64,000 nt of DNA, from assembly GCF_003600645.1 (NCBI RefSeq), contig NZ_CP032482.1:3906001-3970000 (forward strand), given 5' to 3'. Positions within the stretch are counted from its first letter, which is position 1. The number at the start of each line of letters is the position of its first letter. This DNA is from Yersinia rochesterensis (GTDB lineage: Bacteria > Pseudomonadota > Gammaproteobacteria > Enterobacterales > Enterobacteriaceae). A program made the translations under genes and the position numbers. Below the pieces are notes generated by a model. It was not told the DNA's origin and did not search any database. It was given only the letters and a program-made list of their open reading frames with translations. Below are positions 20,443-27,871 of the stretch, piece after piece.

Positions 20443-21615
20443 TTACTCTGCGATTTCGAGAACTTTAATCGCGTTGGAGTCCACCAGCCCACCCCCCAGA
20501 TACTTATCAGTGTGAACCTTGTAGAAGCCCGGTTCGGTGATATTGTCAGGACGGGTGCGGGTGCCTGTTTCATGATCGACGATGAAATAGCCGCGCTTGA
20601 AGTCACCTATAGCAATTACTGGTTTACCCGGTTCAGCATCGGGCATGTTTTCCAGATAGCGCACTGGATGGCCCAGCAACATATCCGGATCGCCAGCTTG
20701 CAGACGGTCACGCCAGATATAATCCCCATTGCCGTTTTTAATCTTTTGCAGCATGGCGGCACTGTTAGAGTTCATCACCCAAACAGCATTTTTGCGGTAG
20801 CGGCGGCGGAGTTTGAAGACCAGATCAATCAGTTCGTCAGCGGTAGGGTCATCACCGGCAGCAACCATTTTTTCCAGCGTTCCGAATGGGCGAGTACGGT
20901 CACCGGTTGCAGCACGAGGGTATGACAGGAAGCCTTTAGCCTTTTTAGTACCGTCACCGTTAACAAGGTCGGTTTCTTCGGTTTCAATAAAGGTGTCGCT
21001 GATCTCTTCGGTCAACCAGCCCAAGATATCTACGTCACTAAAGTCGAGGATTTCCTGCGTGGTTTTCGGGTAAGCATAGATAGGGTTCAGCTTGATACTG
21101 ACCTCTTCCAGCTTAGGCGTCGCGGTTTCGGTACGGGCTGCACCTTCTACACCTCGACCTACCGCCGCGCCGCCCACGGACACAAGTTTTTTATACTCGT
21201 TGGATTTGGTGGTTTTGACGGTGCAAATTTGGCGCATTTCTGACTCATCAGCCAACATGCGCATAATTTCACTGTCAAGCTCAGGGATAACAGAATAGCC
21301 GCCGCTCTCATTCACGGTAGTGGATAACATGCGGGTTTCGCCGGTCATGATGTAATGGCGTAACTCGTCGTTGGTCACTTTCTTACCATCGTCTACAGGC
21401 TTGGCTTTGCCGCCCTGAGTGCGTTCTTCATCAGCAAGGGATTCATAACGGGTGATATCAGTAACCAGAGCATCTGCCTGAGCACGGATTTCATCAAACT
21501 GGGTGGCTTCTTCGGGGGTAAGGCTGCGTTTTTCATCTTCGGCCTTGGTCAGCAGTGAGCGCATTTGCGTGGCTAACTCGGCTTTCTTCTGGCGTAACTC
21601 TAACAATTTTTTCAT
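20443..21615 (-). CDS. Major capsid protein (HK97 fold)
   Basis: 390 residues. The N-terminal 1-75 is a charged helical delta/scaffold domain (MKKLLELRQKKAELATQMRS..) expected to be removed by the protease. The HK97 shell domain follows, including MRQICTVKTTKSNEYKKL, YAYPKTTQEILDFSDVDI, ETDLVNGDGTKKAKGFL and DFKRGYFIVDHETG. It is first in the late operon and preceded by a structured leader (21641-21730). Intact and full length. Confidence 0.93.
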   Translation of the reverse strand: MKKLLELRQKKAELATQMRSLLTKAEDEKRSLTPEEATQFDEIRAQADALVTDITRYESLADEERTQGGKAKPVDDGKKVTNDELRHYIMTGETRMLSTTVNESGGYSVIPELDSEIMRMLADESEMRQICTVKTTKSNEYKKLVSVGGAAVGRGVEGAARTETATPKLEEVSIKLNPIYAYPKTTQEILDFSDVDILGWLTEEISDTFIETEETDLVNGDGTKKAKGFLSYPRAATGDRTRPFGTLEKMVAAGDDPTADELIDLVFKLRRRYRKNAVWVMNSNSAAMLQKIKNGNGDYIWRDRLQAGDPDMLLGHPVRYLENMPDAEPGKPVIAIGDFKRGYFIVDHETGTRTRPDNITEPGFYKVHTDKYLGGGLVDSNAIKVLEIAE

Positions 21616-21640
21616 AGTGGCTTCCGTAAGTGTGAATACA

Positions 21641-21730
21641 GACGGGAAACCAACTTAAAAGGTAAAGCCGTTTAACAGAATTCCAGTGCGGAAAGGTGGG
21701 CGCTAAACGGCTAAAGTGACGGCTCCCGTC
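21641..21730 (-). promoter_or_regulatory. Structured leader of the capsid operon
   Basis: Nested inverted repeats upstream of the capsid start: outer GACGGGA (21641-21647) with TCCCGTC (21724-21730), inner AGCCGTTTA (21666-21674) with TAAACGGCT (21704-21712). On the minus strand the outer part also folds locally (GACGG-GAG-CCGTC). It may be an RNA control element or a protein-binding site for late-gene activation. Confidence 0.5.
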
Positions 21731-21767
21731 GGAGTGTCACTGACCAATATATGACTGAAAATAATAA

Positions 21768-21792
21768 AGAAAACCCCTCAGATATCGAGGGG
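21768..21792 (-). terminator. Terminator upstream of the capsid operon
   Basis: Minus-strand stem CCCCTCG-ATATC-TGAGGGG followed by TTTTCTTTATT. It separates the 80-residue early gene from the late operon. Confidence 0.75.
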
Positions 21793-21838
21793 TAAACACG
21801 GATAAGCATGAGAACAAAACATTTACAAAACTATTTAT

Positions 21839-22081
21839 TTAAACATACCGCTTATCATGCTCCGACATCTCTTCTCTCTGTTTCTGCAAATAAGCGATCA
21901 GCAAGTCAAGTTGCTCTTGGCTAGCGGCAAAACGCCGCCCTGTAAAATCATCAACCAGAAAACCATGCCCCTCGACAAATAAAAAATGCTCATGCTCCAG
22001 ATGATATTTATATTCATCAAGAGACATTGTCTCAAGATTTCCCATGTTTCGATCATCAAGATATTCTGCTATCTCACTCAT
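21839..22081 (-). CDS. Hypothetical protein of the element, 80 residues
   Basis: Acidic, His- and Glu-rich protein: MSEIAEYLDDRNMGNL.., EHEHFLFVEGHGFLVDDFTG and a C-terminal helix SQEQLDLLIAYLQKQREEM. I do not recognise a family. It has its own terminator (21768) and lies between the iteron array and the late operon, the slot where satellites often keep regulators of late expression or of the helper. The function is unknown; coding status is supported by a clean frame and upstream GGAGAG. Confidence 0.65.
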   Translation of the reverse strand: MSEIAEYLDDRNMGNLETMSLDEYKYHLEHEHFLFVEGHGFLVDDFTGRRFAASQEQLDLLIAYLQKQREEMSEHDKRYV

Positions 22082-22251
22082 ATTTCACTCTCCGATTACT
22101 ATATTAATTAGTTGGCTTGAATTTAAGCCAGCCAGAAAGAAGCATCAATACTGACGGGTTAACTTTCGGACAGCTATTTAACAGTTGATTATGGATTTTG
22201 TCAGTTCCTACCCCCCCCTACTAAAAGTTTTGGCTGTTTTATGTCTACTGT

Positions 22252-22489
22252 ATCTACCAATCATGCCAAACCCAGTAATGACGTGGCCTACAGCTTGGTA
22301 GAGAACACAAAAACACTACCTACTGGCTATCTACTACTATCTACCTGTCTACCAAAAGTCACTCAGTGGAGTTAGTGCATAATTTGGTAGATAAGGTAGA
22401 TAATAGGTAGACAATAAAAAATCACTATCTACCAAGCTGTAACCCTTGTCCTGTCTGGCTTTGAAGTCATTTGGTAGATAGAGTAGATA
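22252..22489. repeat. Iteron array TTGGTAGAT; candidate replication origin
   Basis: Repeats of TTGGTAGAT or its complement ATCTACCAA, with variants: complement at 22252, forward 22295 (TTGGTAGAG), complement-type 22327-22345 (two partial) and 22347 (GTCTACCAA), forward 22384, 22393 (AAGGTAGAT) and 22404 (TAGGTAGAC), complement 22427, forward 22471 and 22481 (GAGTAGATA). It fills the gene-free stretch directly downstream of the primase-helicase gene. Iterons bound by the alpha-type primase are known for P4; that this is the origin here is inference. Confidence 0.6.
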
Positions 22490-22518
22490 GTAATAGATAA
22501 AACTTTATATGTAGGGAC

Positions 22519-24879
22519 TTAATCCGGCGTATCCAGCCCCCACACATGAGGAAGGAAGCCGTTCACTTTTTCCGTTAACCCCACATTGGTTTGTTTGCGC
22601 CCGTTGATTTCCCGTGTTTTGTACTCCTTGCCGTATTCATTCGCCGCATTTTTCATCGCCTTACCGAATGACGTTACAGCCAGCGGCTTACCTAACCCCT
22701 GAAACTCAAGAAATTCTTTGTAAAGGTGATACAGGTATTTTTTAGGCTCGGATTCAATGCTTTTTCCACCCCCCATGAGCAACCCTCGAGCTTCACTCAT
22801 GAAATACAGTGCCGCGCATAAATCAATAACTGGATCTGTGCCTCGCTTTACCTCTAATGCCTCATCAGAATTACGCTGCTCCAGTAGAAGCAATTTAGCT
22901 TTATCTTGGCTGGCAAACTCAGTTAACAGGTGACGGATAATGACAGGTAATTCCACGCTAATTTTCTCACTCAAAAGTGGATCTTTCTCATCATCACTGA
23001 CAGGGTTATTGAAAGAGAAAATAACCCTGCGCCGGGCTATCCCTCCCTGACGTTCAGTAAAGTTCATAGGTTCGTTATTCGTTGCAAGTACTACCGACTG
23101 TAAAATAATACTAAATTGCTTCTCATACTTGCCGTCAATCTCAAGCAAGTCACCGCCGGTAATAGCCTTAATTCCCGTTCCCTCGCCCACGTATTTAGAC
23201 TGGTCAGGAAGCAAGATTAGGCTTTTCCCGACAAACTGCGCTCGGCCTCTGGCGCTATCCAGCGCCGCCATATTGCCACTGGCGGTGTTATGTTCCCCGG
23301 TCAATAATGTAGCAATATGAGTAAATACGCTTTTTCCGCTACCTCCCTCACCGGTTATCTCAAGAAATAGCTGCCAGTCATAACGGTTCGCCAGCACCAT
23401 GAATAACCCAGCCTTAATGCGTTCCATCTTCCCGGCGTCACGACCCGCCGCATGAGATAGCCATTTGTAGAAATTACTCGCGTGTACCTCAAGACATTCA
23501 TTTGCCGCCAGTGGTTGGGTGAACGTGATGCCATTATGATTAAGTAGCCAATCCTCCGGCTTATGTGCTCTGAATGCGTTTTCTCGCAGGTCATACACGC
23601 CATTCTTGAAACCAATTAAGTAGCGCGGCTGAGTTGTCATAACTGGCACTTGCAGCTTCATGGCTTCAATCGCGTTTTTAATTCCGGTAGGAGAATAAGG
23701 TGTTTCATTCTCATTGAAGATAGCGACCATTTCGCGCTGTAGCTCGCTGTCAGGGACTTTTTCCCACCGCTCACCGTTATAACGATAAACCGTCTCACTT
23801 TCTGGGTTGACGGTGATCTGCCCATAACGTTCTGCTAGTAGCTCTCCCCGCTGACTTGCTGCCATCTGAGACAACGCCGGGCGAGAGTTTTTATCATTGT
23901 GTATAGCGGTAACGGTAGCTTTCATTTTCGCCCCCTTTGGTTGATACAGTGATTCAGTAAAAGCGCGCGTAGTGGCCTCTGTGCCGTTTTGTTGGCGGTA
24001 GTCGTCCCAGTCGGCTTTATGGTGAGTCGGTGGCGTGGCTACCCAGCCAGAAACGGAAATGGCGGCTTTTTCAGCGGAGATAACACCAATATTCAGTTTG
24101 AGTTTACCTTTTTCGTCACATTCTCCCGATTCGTGCCAGTCGTTATCTGCGGCAATGATGATTTTTGCCAGTGGCCACCGTTCACGGCAGACCTTCGCGA
24201 CGTGAATTAGGTTGCCTTCGTCCAGTGCGGCCAGTACCACCCCATCATCCAGTAACGAAACGGTAACGCCGGTTGCGTAACCCTCGGCGATCAGCACCGT
24301 TACAGGCTGTTCGTCCTCTGTTGGTGATTGGAGCCTTACCGGAATAAATGAACCTTTTTTTGTGGTACCCGCTAATAACCGTTTTGAACCGTCAGGGTTA
24401 ATCACCTGTGCGCCGATGGTGGTGCCGTCCATTGCTTGCAGTATCAGCAACAGAGAGCCGTCACTGAGTAAGGCATTGGAGGGGCTTGGAAGGCCCTTAT
24501 TGTGTAGGTACTGAGATTCACCCGATACTGTTTTAGCCACCAGCACCGCCACCTTGTCAGCTATAGCGATGTTGGGTTGAGGCTTCTCTCTGGCTGGCTT
24601 CGGCTCTGGCAAGGGCAGCGCCATTACACCCGCGACCATTTCCGCCGCTGAACGAGCGTCACACTGGTTAACCTTCATTACTAAATCCAAGCCGGTACCC
24701 GCGCCACAGTGTGAGCAATAGTAGGTTCCGCGCCCCTCCCGATCATCAAATCGATAGCGGGTTTTACCGCCACAGCTTGGACACTCACCCTCGCCGCGAT
24801 TGGTCGGAATATCCAGACGTTGGAAAATAGCTTCCCAGTGGCCTTTAGCTTTGCTGCGAACGTCCTCAACGAATGTCAT
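22519..24879 (-). CDS. P4-alpha-type primase-helicase
   Basis: A 786-residue multifunctional replication initiator. Zinc ribbon with Cys33, 36, 55 and 58 (CPSCGGKTRY..YYCSHC); TOPRIM primase region with IAEGYATG (198-205) and AADND (243-247); helicase superfamily 3/D5 part with Walker A GEGGSGKS (510-517), Walker B-like SLILLPDQSK (553-562) and LATNNEPM (598-605). In P4 the equivalent protein primes, unwinds and binds origin iterons. An iteron array lies just past its 3' end. Its start overlaps the upstream small gene by ATGA (24876-24879). Intact, so autonomous replication after excision is plausible. Confidence 0.93.
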   Translation of the reverse strand: MTFVEDVRSKAKGHWEAIFQRLDIPTNRGEGECPSCGGKTRYRFDDREGRGTYYCSHCGAGTGLDLVMKVNQCDARSAAEMVAGVMALPLPEPKPAREKPQPNIAIADKVAVLVAKTVSGESQYLHNKGLPSPSNALLSDGSLLLILQAMDGTTIGAQVINPDGSKRLLAGTTKKGSFIPVRLQSPTEDEQPVTVLIAEGYATGVTVSLLDDGVVLAALDEGNLIHVAKVCRERWPLAKIIIAADNDWHESGECDEKGKLKLNIGVISAEKAAISVSGWVATPPTHHKADWDDYRQQNGTEATTRAFTESLYQPKGAKMKATVTAIHNDKNSRPALSQMAASQRGELLAERYGQITVNPESETVYRYNGERWEKVPDSELQREMVAIFNENETPYSPTGIKNAIEAMKLQVPVMTTQPRYLIGFKNGVYDLRENAFRAHKPEDWLLNHNGITFTQPLAANECLEVHASNFYKWLSHAAGRDAGKMERIKAGLFMVLANRYDWQLFLEITGEGGSGKSVFTHIATLLTGEHNTASGNMAALDSARGRAQFVGKSLILLPDQSKYVGEGTGIKAITGGDLLEIDGKYEKQFSIILQSVVLATNNEPMNFTERQGGIARRRVIFSFNNPVSDDEKDPLLSEKISVELPVIIRHLLTEFASQDKAKLLLLEQRNSDEALEVKRGTDPVIDLCAALYFMSEARGLLMGGGKSIESEPKKYLYHLYKEFLEFQGLGKPLAVTSFGKAMKNAANEYGKEYKTREINGRKQTNVGLTEKVNGFLPHVWGLDTPD

Positions 24880-25070
24880 TTTTGTACAGCCTCCCGTTCG
24901 AGCAAATGAACCGCCACAGGCCCGGCGAGATCCAGTGCTAACCCGATTAACTCTTTTTCGTCAGTAATATCTAAATCAACATTGGATTCGAACATCAGCA
25001 GCAAGAGAGCGTTTAATTGACCAGCTTTATGAGTAGCAACATCCAGAGGTACGGATTCGTTGGTTTTCAT
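24876..25070 (-). CDS. Small protein of the early operon, 64 residues
   Basis: MKTNESVPLDVATHKAGQLN.., mostly helical and acidic, ending AGPVAVHLLEREAVQK. It is coupled to the primase start by ATGA. Two other small proteins nearby share a loose pattern (charged, helical, about 63 residues, N-terminal PLD(V/L)A). Similarity between this one and 25411-25602 (PLDVATHKAGQLNALL against PLDLALYRTGLACSLY) suggests an old duplication. Function unknown. Confidence 0.65.
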   Translation of the reverse strand: MKTNESVPLDVATHKAGQLNALLLLMFESNVDLDITDEKELIGLALDLAGPVAVHLLEREAVQK

Positions 25071-25072
25071 AG

Positions 25073-25243
25073 CTACGCTCTCCCGGTAAAAGTGAATTCA
25101 GCAACGAAACGCGCCTGAGGCATGATGCAAGGTGCCGGATATCCATCACGGCTAAAGGTGACCCGGTTAAACGCCACGGACTGTACAGTGACGAGTAAGC
25201 CGTGATTGTCTTTATAGCGGTCATTAGGCAGCGGTTCGCGCAT
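25073..25243 (-). CDS. DUF4222-like small protein, 56 residues
   Basis: MREPLPNDRYKDNHGLLVTV.., then NRVTFSRDGYPAPCIMPQ and a closing FVAEFTFTGRA. This matches the pattern of short prophage proteins classed as DUF4222 (RYKD..G..V.V, RVTF.RDGY..PC, RF...F). It starts inside the end of the upstream gene (20-bp overlap) and stops two bases before the next start. Function unknown. The family call is from memory of the pattern. Confidence 0.7.
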   Translation of the reverse strand: MREPLPNDRYKDNHGLLVTVQSVAFNRVTFSRDGYPAPCIMPQARFVAEFTFTGRA

Positions 25244-25418
25244 AGTTCACCCCCTCGATATTATTTGCGGCTTTTGCTGCACGTTGCTGTGCAAATCCAA
25301 GAAGTTCATAGCCGATGTCTTCACCTTCTGGATCACATATCAGCATTTGAGCAACTTCCAGCAGGCGAGAGAGGTTAAAGAGCACATCGGCTACTTCGCA
25401 GGGGGCTAACTTATCCAT
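25224..25418 (-). CDS. Small protein of the early operon, 64 residues
   Basis: MDKLAPCEVADVLFNLSRLL.. to ..EGVNYARTAA. The start at 25418 is chosen because GGAGG lies six bases upstream; an open extension to 25472 lacks this. Predominantly helical with an acidic centre (ICDPEGEDIGYELLG). Overlaps its upstream neighbour by 8 bp and the DUF4222-like gene by 20 bp. No family recognised with confidence. Confidence 0.65.
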   Translation of the reverse strand: MDKLAPCEVADVLFNLSRLLEVAQMLICDPEGEDIGYELLGFAQQRAAKAANNIEGVNYARTAA

Positions 25419-25602
25419 GAGTGGCCTCCATTGCGGCGCTGAGGGAACGGTTAACTTCACTATTGATGTCACAAGCTAGGGATATCAGGTCGAGTAGTTG
25501 CTTCGAACATTCATCACTCGCCTTCTCCAAAATGGTTTCATAAAGCGAACAGGCTAAACCGGTGCGATAGAGCGCTAAATCTAATGGGATAGGCTTACGC
25601 AT
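25411..25602 (-). CDS. Small protein of the early operon, 63 residues
   Basis: MRKPIPLDLALYRTGLACSL.., helical, ending EVNRSLSAAMEATHG. Overlaps the Icd-like gene by 8 bp and the next gene by 8 bp in a tightly packed operon. Function unknown; a weak resemblance to the 64-residue protein at 24876 is noted there. Confidence 0.65.
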   Translation of the reverse strand: MRKPIPLDLALYRTGLACSLYETILEKASDECSKQLLDLISLACDINSEVNRSLSAAMEATHG

Positions 25603-25777
25603 GGTTCACCTCCGGCAGACGTCCAGCGAAGGAAAGCACGAACTGACCGGCCAAAGAGCGGCGGGCATCTTGTTCAGAATGGGCGGTTGCTGATTCACGG
25701 TGCGGCTTGGCGTTCAGGTCAGAACGGTGCACGGCGAGAAAGAGAAATTTAAAGCGAGTTGGGGTATGATTTAACAT
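25595..25777 (-). CDS. Icd-like (host cell-division inhibitor family) small protein
   Basis: 60 residues from ATG at 25777 with GAGGT five bases upstream. The pattern FKFLFLAVHRSDLNAKPHR.. SEQDARRSLAGQFVLSFAGRLP is the C-terminal signature of proteins annotated as Icd-like in P1/P4-type elements, whose founding member blocks host cell division. Whether this one inhibits division is unproven. The reading frame remains open for 352 more codons upstream (see the long frame entry), so a longer form is possible. Confidence 0.65.
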   Translation of the reverse strand: MLNHTPTRFKFLFLAVHRSDLNAKPHRESATAHSEQDARRSLAGQFVLSFAGRLPEVNHA

Positions 25778-25994
25778 AGCTACCTCGATATCTAATCTAT
25801 CGTTGGTGGTAAGAGGCCCTGCCGGTGTTGCAAGCACTCGCGGGGCTTCGCTGTTTTTACTGTGCTTGAATTGGTAAATAACACGCATCCCAAACACTCG
25901 ATTCACAATAAACATAAGTGAATCGCAATACAAGTCTTTTGTGGTATTCGTTTTTATGACATACTGAATACCACCTAAAAGAAGAGGACGCAGA

Positions 25995-26306
25995 ATGTCA
26001 ACCAGTTCAACTAACAACAAGTCACAACAACTTAATGCTCGTTTCCCACATGAGGTCGTAAATGATATGGAAGCGTCACTGAAAGCTGGCGAGACAAAGG
26101 CACAGTTCATCGTCACTGCGGTTCGCGGGGAAATAGCCAGACGCCAGACAGAGGGTGCTACAGAGAACCCCTTGCTTTCGTCGCTCGATGCGCTGGAGCA
26201 GGTAGAAGCGATTGGCATTACGGCCAGTGAGGAAATTAACCGGCTGGTCAGCGTGGCGCGTGAGGAACTACAGCGGCGCAAAGCCAAGGAAGCACCAACG
26301 GGCTGA
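25995..26306 (+). CDS. YlcI/YnfO-like protein, candidate DNA-binding regulator
   Basis: 103 residues, the only convincing plus-strand gene in the element. The pattern MSTSSTNNKSQQLNARFPHE, VVNDMEASLKAGET and FIVTAVRGEIARRQ resembles the short YlcI/YnfO prophage proteins, with ribbon-helix-helix-like character in the first 50 residues. AGAAGAGGACG precedes the ATG. It diverges from the replication operon, so it may repress that promoter. The C-terminal half (EQVEAIGITASEEINRLV) is helical. Regulatory function is inference. Confidence 0.7.
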   Translation: MSTSSTNNKSQQLNARFPHEVVNDMEASLKAGETKAQFIVTAVRGEIARRQTEGATENPLLSSLDALEQVEAIGITASEEINRLVSVAREELQRRKAKEAPTG

Positions 26307-26340
26307 CCTACGAAAATTTCGCAGGTACGGATATGCTGAT

Positions 26341-26540
26341 CTGCAAGATGTTGATTTTCCTCATGACTCAGATTTGAGTAATCATTTAGCATGTGTGGGT
26401 TTTGCGAATAGTTTCTAACTAGCTGCAAATCCTGCCGCGCTGCAAGATGTTGATTTAACTCATGATGGAAAAAACCATAACCCCAAAGGGCGGTATTCTC
26501 AGTACCTCCCTTTTCTTTGCCTGTAACCTGCTGATTTTCG
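26341..26540. repeat. Three degenerate direct repeats in the early leader
   Basis: Copies CTGCAAGATGTTGATTTTCC (26341-26360), CTGCAAGATGTTGATTTAAC (26440-26459) and CTGTAACCTGCTGATTTTCG (26521-26540), all in one orientation. The first two also share TCATGA just after. They lie in the leader of the replication operon, the position of the P4 immunity region; I found no inverted copy that would act like the P4 CI RNA. Confidence 0.5.
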
Positions 26541-26829
26541 TTGTTACATCCGTTTCGAATGACTACCGAACCTAAGCAATGTTTATGTTCAGCCGAACCC
26601 GAATACTGTTCGTCTTTGTTTACTCGACTCCCTGCGCGGCAGGTTTGTGCAAGAATCAATGAGTTAGCTAATTCCATTTCAGCACAATTAAGTTTAATCA
26701 ACAGGTTACGCCGTACCGGTAAACTCGGTGAAATGCGGTGTTTAGTATGCGACTCGCTCAAAGATAGTCGGTTCGGGATGCCAGCCAAGGGAAAGGCTTT
26801 ATTCTGGCTGGCTGCTGGAGTTGTGAGCA

Positions 26830-27348
26830 TCATGCCACCACCTCCACACGCAGACCTTTAGCTGTGTAGCCCTGAACCTGCTTACCATTCACACGAACCC
26901 GCTTTTTAGTCAGTAAACGGATGTGGTCGCCATACACATGAAGTAATATCCCATCTAAAGCGACCTCGTTATAACCATATCGAGGCTTGTGTGACACCTG
27001 CACAAATGGGCCGCAAGCCTTGCTATTAGCGGGAACTGGTGCGACAACCCCCTTATCTTTTCCGGTTACTCGATACAACCAGAAACGCCCGTCTTTCCCT
27101 GTCAGCTTTCGCGTACGAACCGGCACATAACCAGCTTTGTGCATGGCTACACTGAACGCTGAATCATCCGGGTAATACTGGCGACGAATAATAGCAGGCA
27201 CTGAAATGGCGAAACTTTGCTTAGTCCAATACTCTGTCCACTGACTAACAAACTCGATAGGCAAGCCATTAACGTTAATACCGCTGAGTACTATTTTAGG
27301 CTGAGTTTGGGTACTGCCAGCCAAGGCAGTTATTTTCTTAGATACCAT
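26830..27348 (-). CDS. Hypothetical protein of the element, 172 residues
   Basis: MVSKKITALAGSTQTQPKIV.. to ..KGLRVEVVA, with GGAG seven bases upstream. Basic and beta-rich; segments TEYWTKQSFAISVPAIIRRQ and HVYGDHIRLLTKKRVRVNGK suggest a nucleic-acid-contacting fold, but I recognise no family. It follows the AlpA-like gene and precedes the replication operon, so it is part of the early regulatory unit. Confidence 0.65.
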   Translation of the reverse strand: MVSKKITALAGSTQTQPKIVLSGINVNGLPIEFVSQWTEYWTKQSFAISVPAIIRRQYYPDDSAFSVAMHKAGYVPVRTRKLTGKDGRFWLYRVTGKDKGVVAPVPANSKACGPFVQVSHKPRYGYNEVALDGILLHVYGDHIRLLTKKRVRVNGKQVQGYTAKGLRVEVVA

Positions 27349-27487
27349 TTTATTGCTCCAATAAGTTCATTATTTAGAGCCGCCGCGACAGCATTTCAGA
27401 TACTGCTATTTACTTTGTGCAATTGCTCGCAAGTTAATTTCTTTTCGCTGATCAGGCGATCTTGCGTGAATTTGCATTGACATTCTG

Positions 27488-27769
27488 TTAGGCCAATTTG
27501 CGACCACATGGAGTATTAACGTTATTTACAGCCGGGGGATTGCGAACCCAGCAAAGTAAGTCACTGAGCAACCATGCACATGAGTTGCGGCCAAGAGGCT
27601 TACGGGCAGGGAAGCGGCCTTCATTCTCAAGAAGCCATGCAGTTGAGCGGGAAATAGAAGTAATGCGCTGACGTTCCTTTTCACGCACAAGGCGATCATA
27701 AGGTTCGGCATATTCGGCTAGAACAACTCGGCGCTGTTCTGGGGTAGGGTTGAAGTGATTAATAGTCAT
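27488..27769 (-). CDS. AlpA-family transcriptional regulator
   Basis: 93 residues. The C-terminal part has the AlpA/excisionase helix-turn-helix pattern RITSISRSTAWLLENEGRFP followed by RKPLGRNSCAWLLSDLLCWV. AlpA proteins activate int/excision in P4-like elements and are the master activator in Gram-negative PICIs, where phage induction acts through alpA. The N-terminal 35 residues (TPEQRRVVLAEYAEPYDRLV) are an extension common in phage-borne forms. The flanking gaps (27349-27487 and 27770-27871) should hold its regulatory sites. Confidence 0.85.
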   Translation of the reverse strand: MTINHFNPTPEQRRVVLAEYAEPYDRLVREKERQRITSISRSTAWLLENEGRFPARKPLGRNSCAWLLSDLLCWVRNPPAVNNVNTPCGRKLA

Positions 27770-27871
27770 GCTGCTCTCTACTGTTCGGGGGTGATAGAGA
27801 GCATTCTGATTAAATCAATACTGCGATTCTGGTAAGTAGAATAAATTTATTTTAACTTACGTAAGCTGAAT

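Larger units (their letters stand above)
25595..26833 (-). other. Long open frame extending the Icd-like gene upstream (412 codons)
   Basis: The Icd-like frame is open up to an ATG at 26833 that overlaps the stop of the preceding gene (ATGA at 26830-26833), as if coupled. The N-terminal part (ASQNKAFPLAGIPNRLSL.., ILAQTCRAGSRVNKD) has the look of long Icd/ash-type products in enterobacterial satellites. The middle is antisense to the plus-strand gene 25995-26306, which argues against a single long protein. Either the frame is real and overlaps an antisense gene, or conserved RNA in this leader keeps it open by chance. Confidence 0.35.

Noticed and set aside
22201..22519. CRISPR array in the short repeated sequences
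   Set aside because: The repeats are 9 bp, occur in both orientations and are irregularly spaced, with no cas genes; they fit iterons, not CRISPR.
26541..26861. 106-codon plus-strand open frame in the early leader
   Set aside because: No recognisable family, no ribosome-binding site, and antisense to the coupled start of the minus-strand frame.
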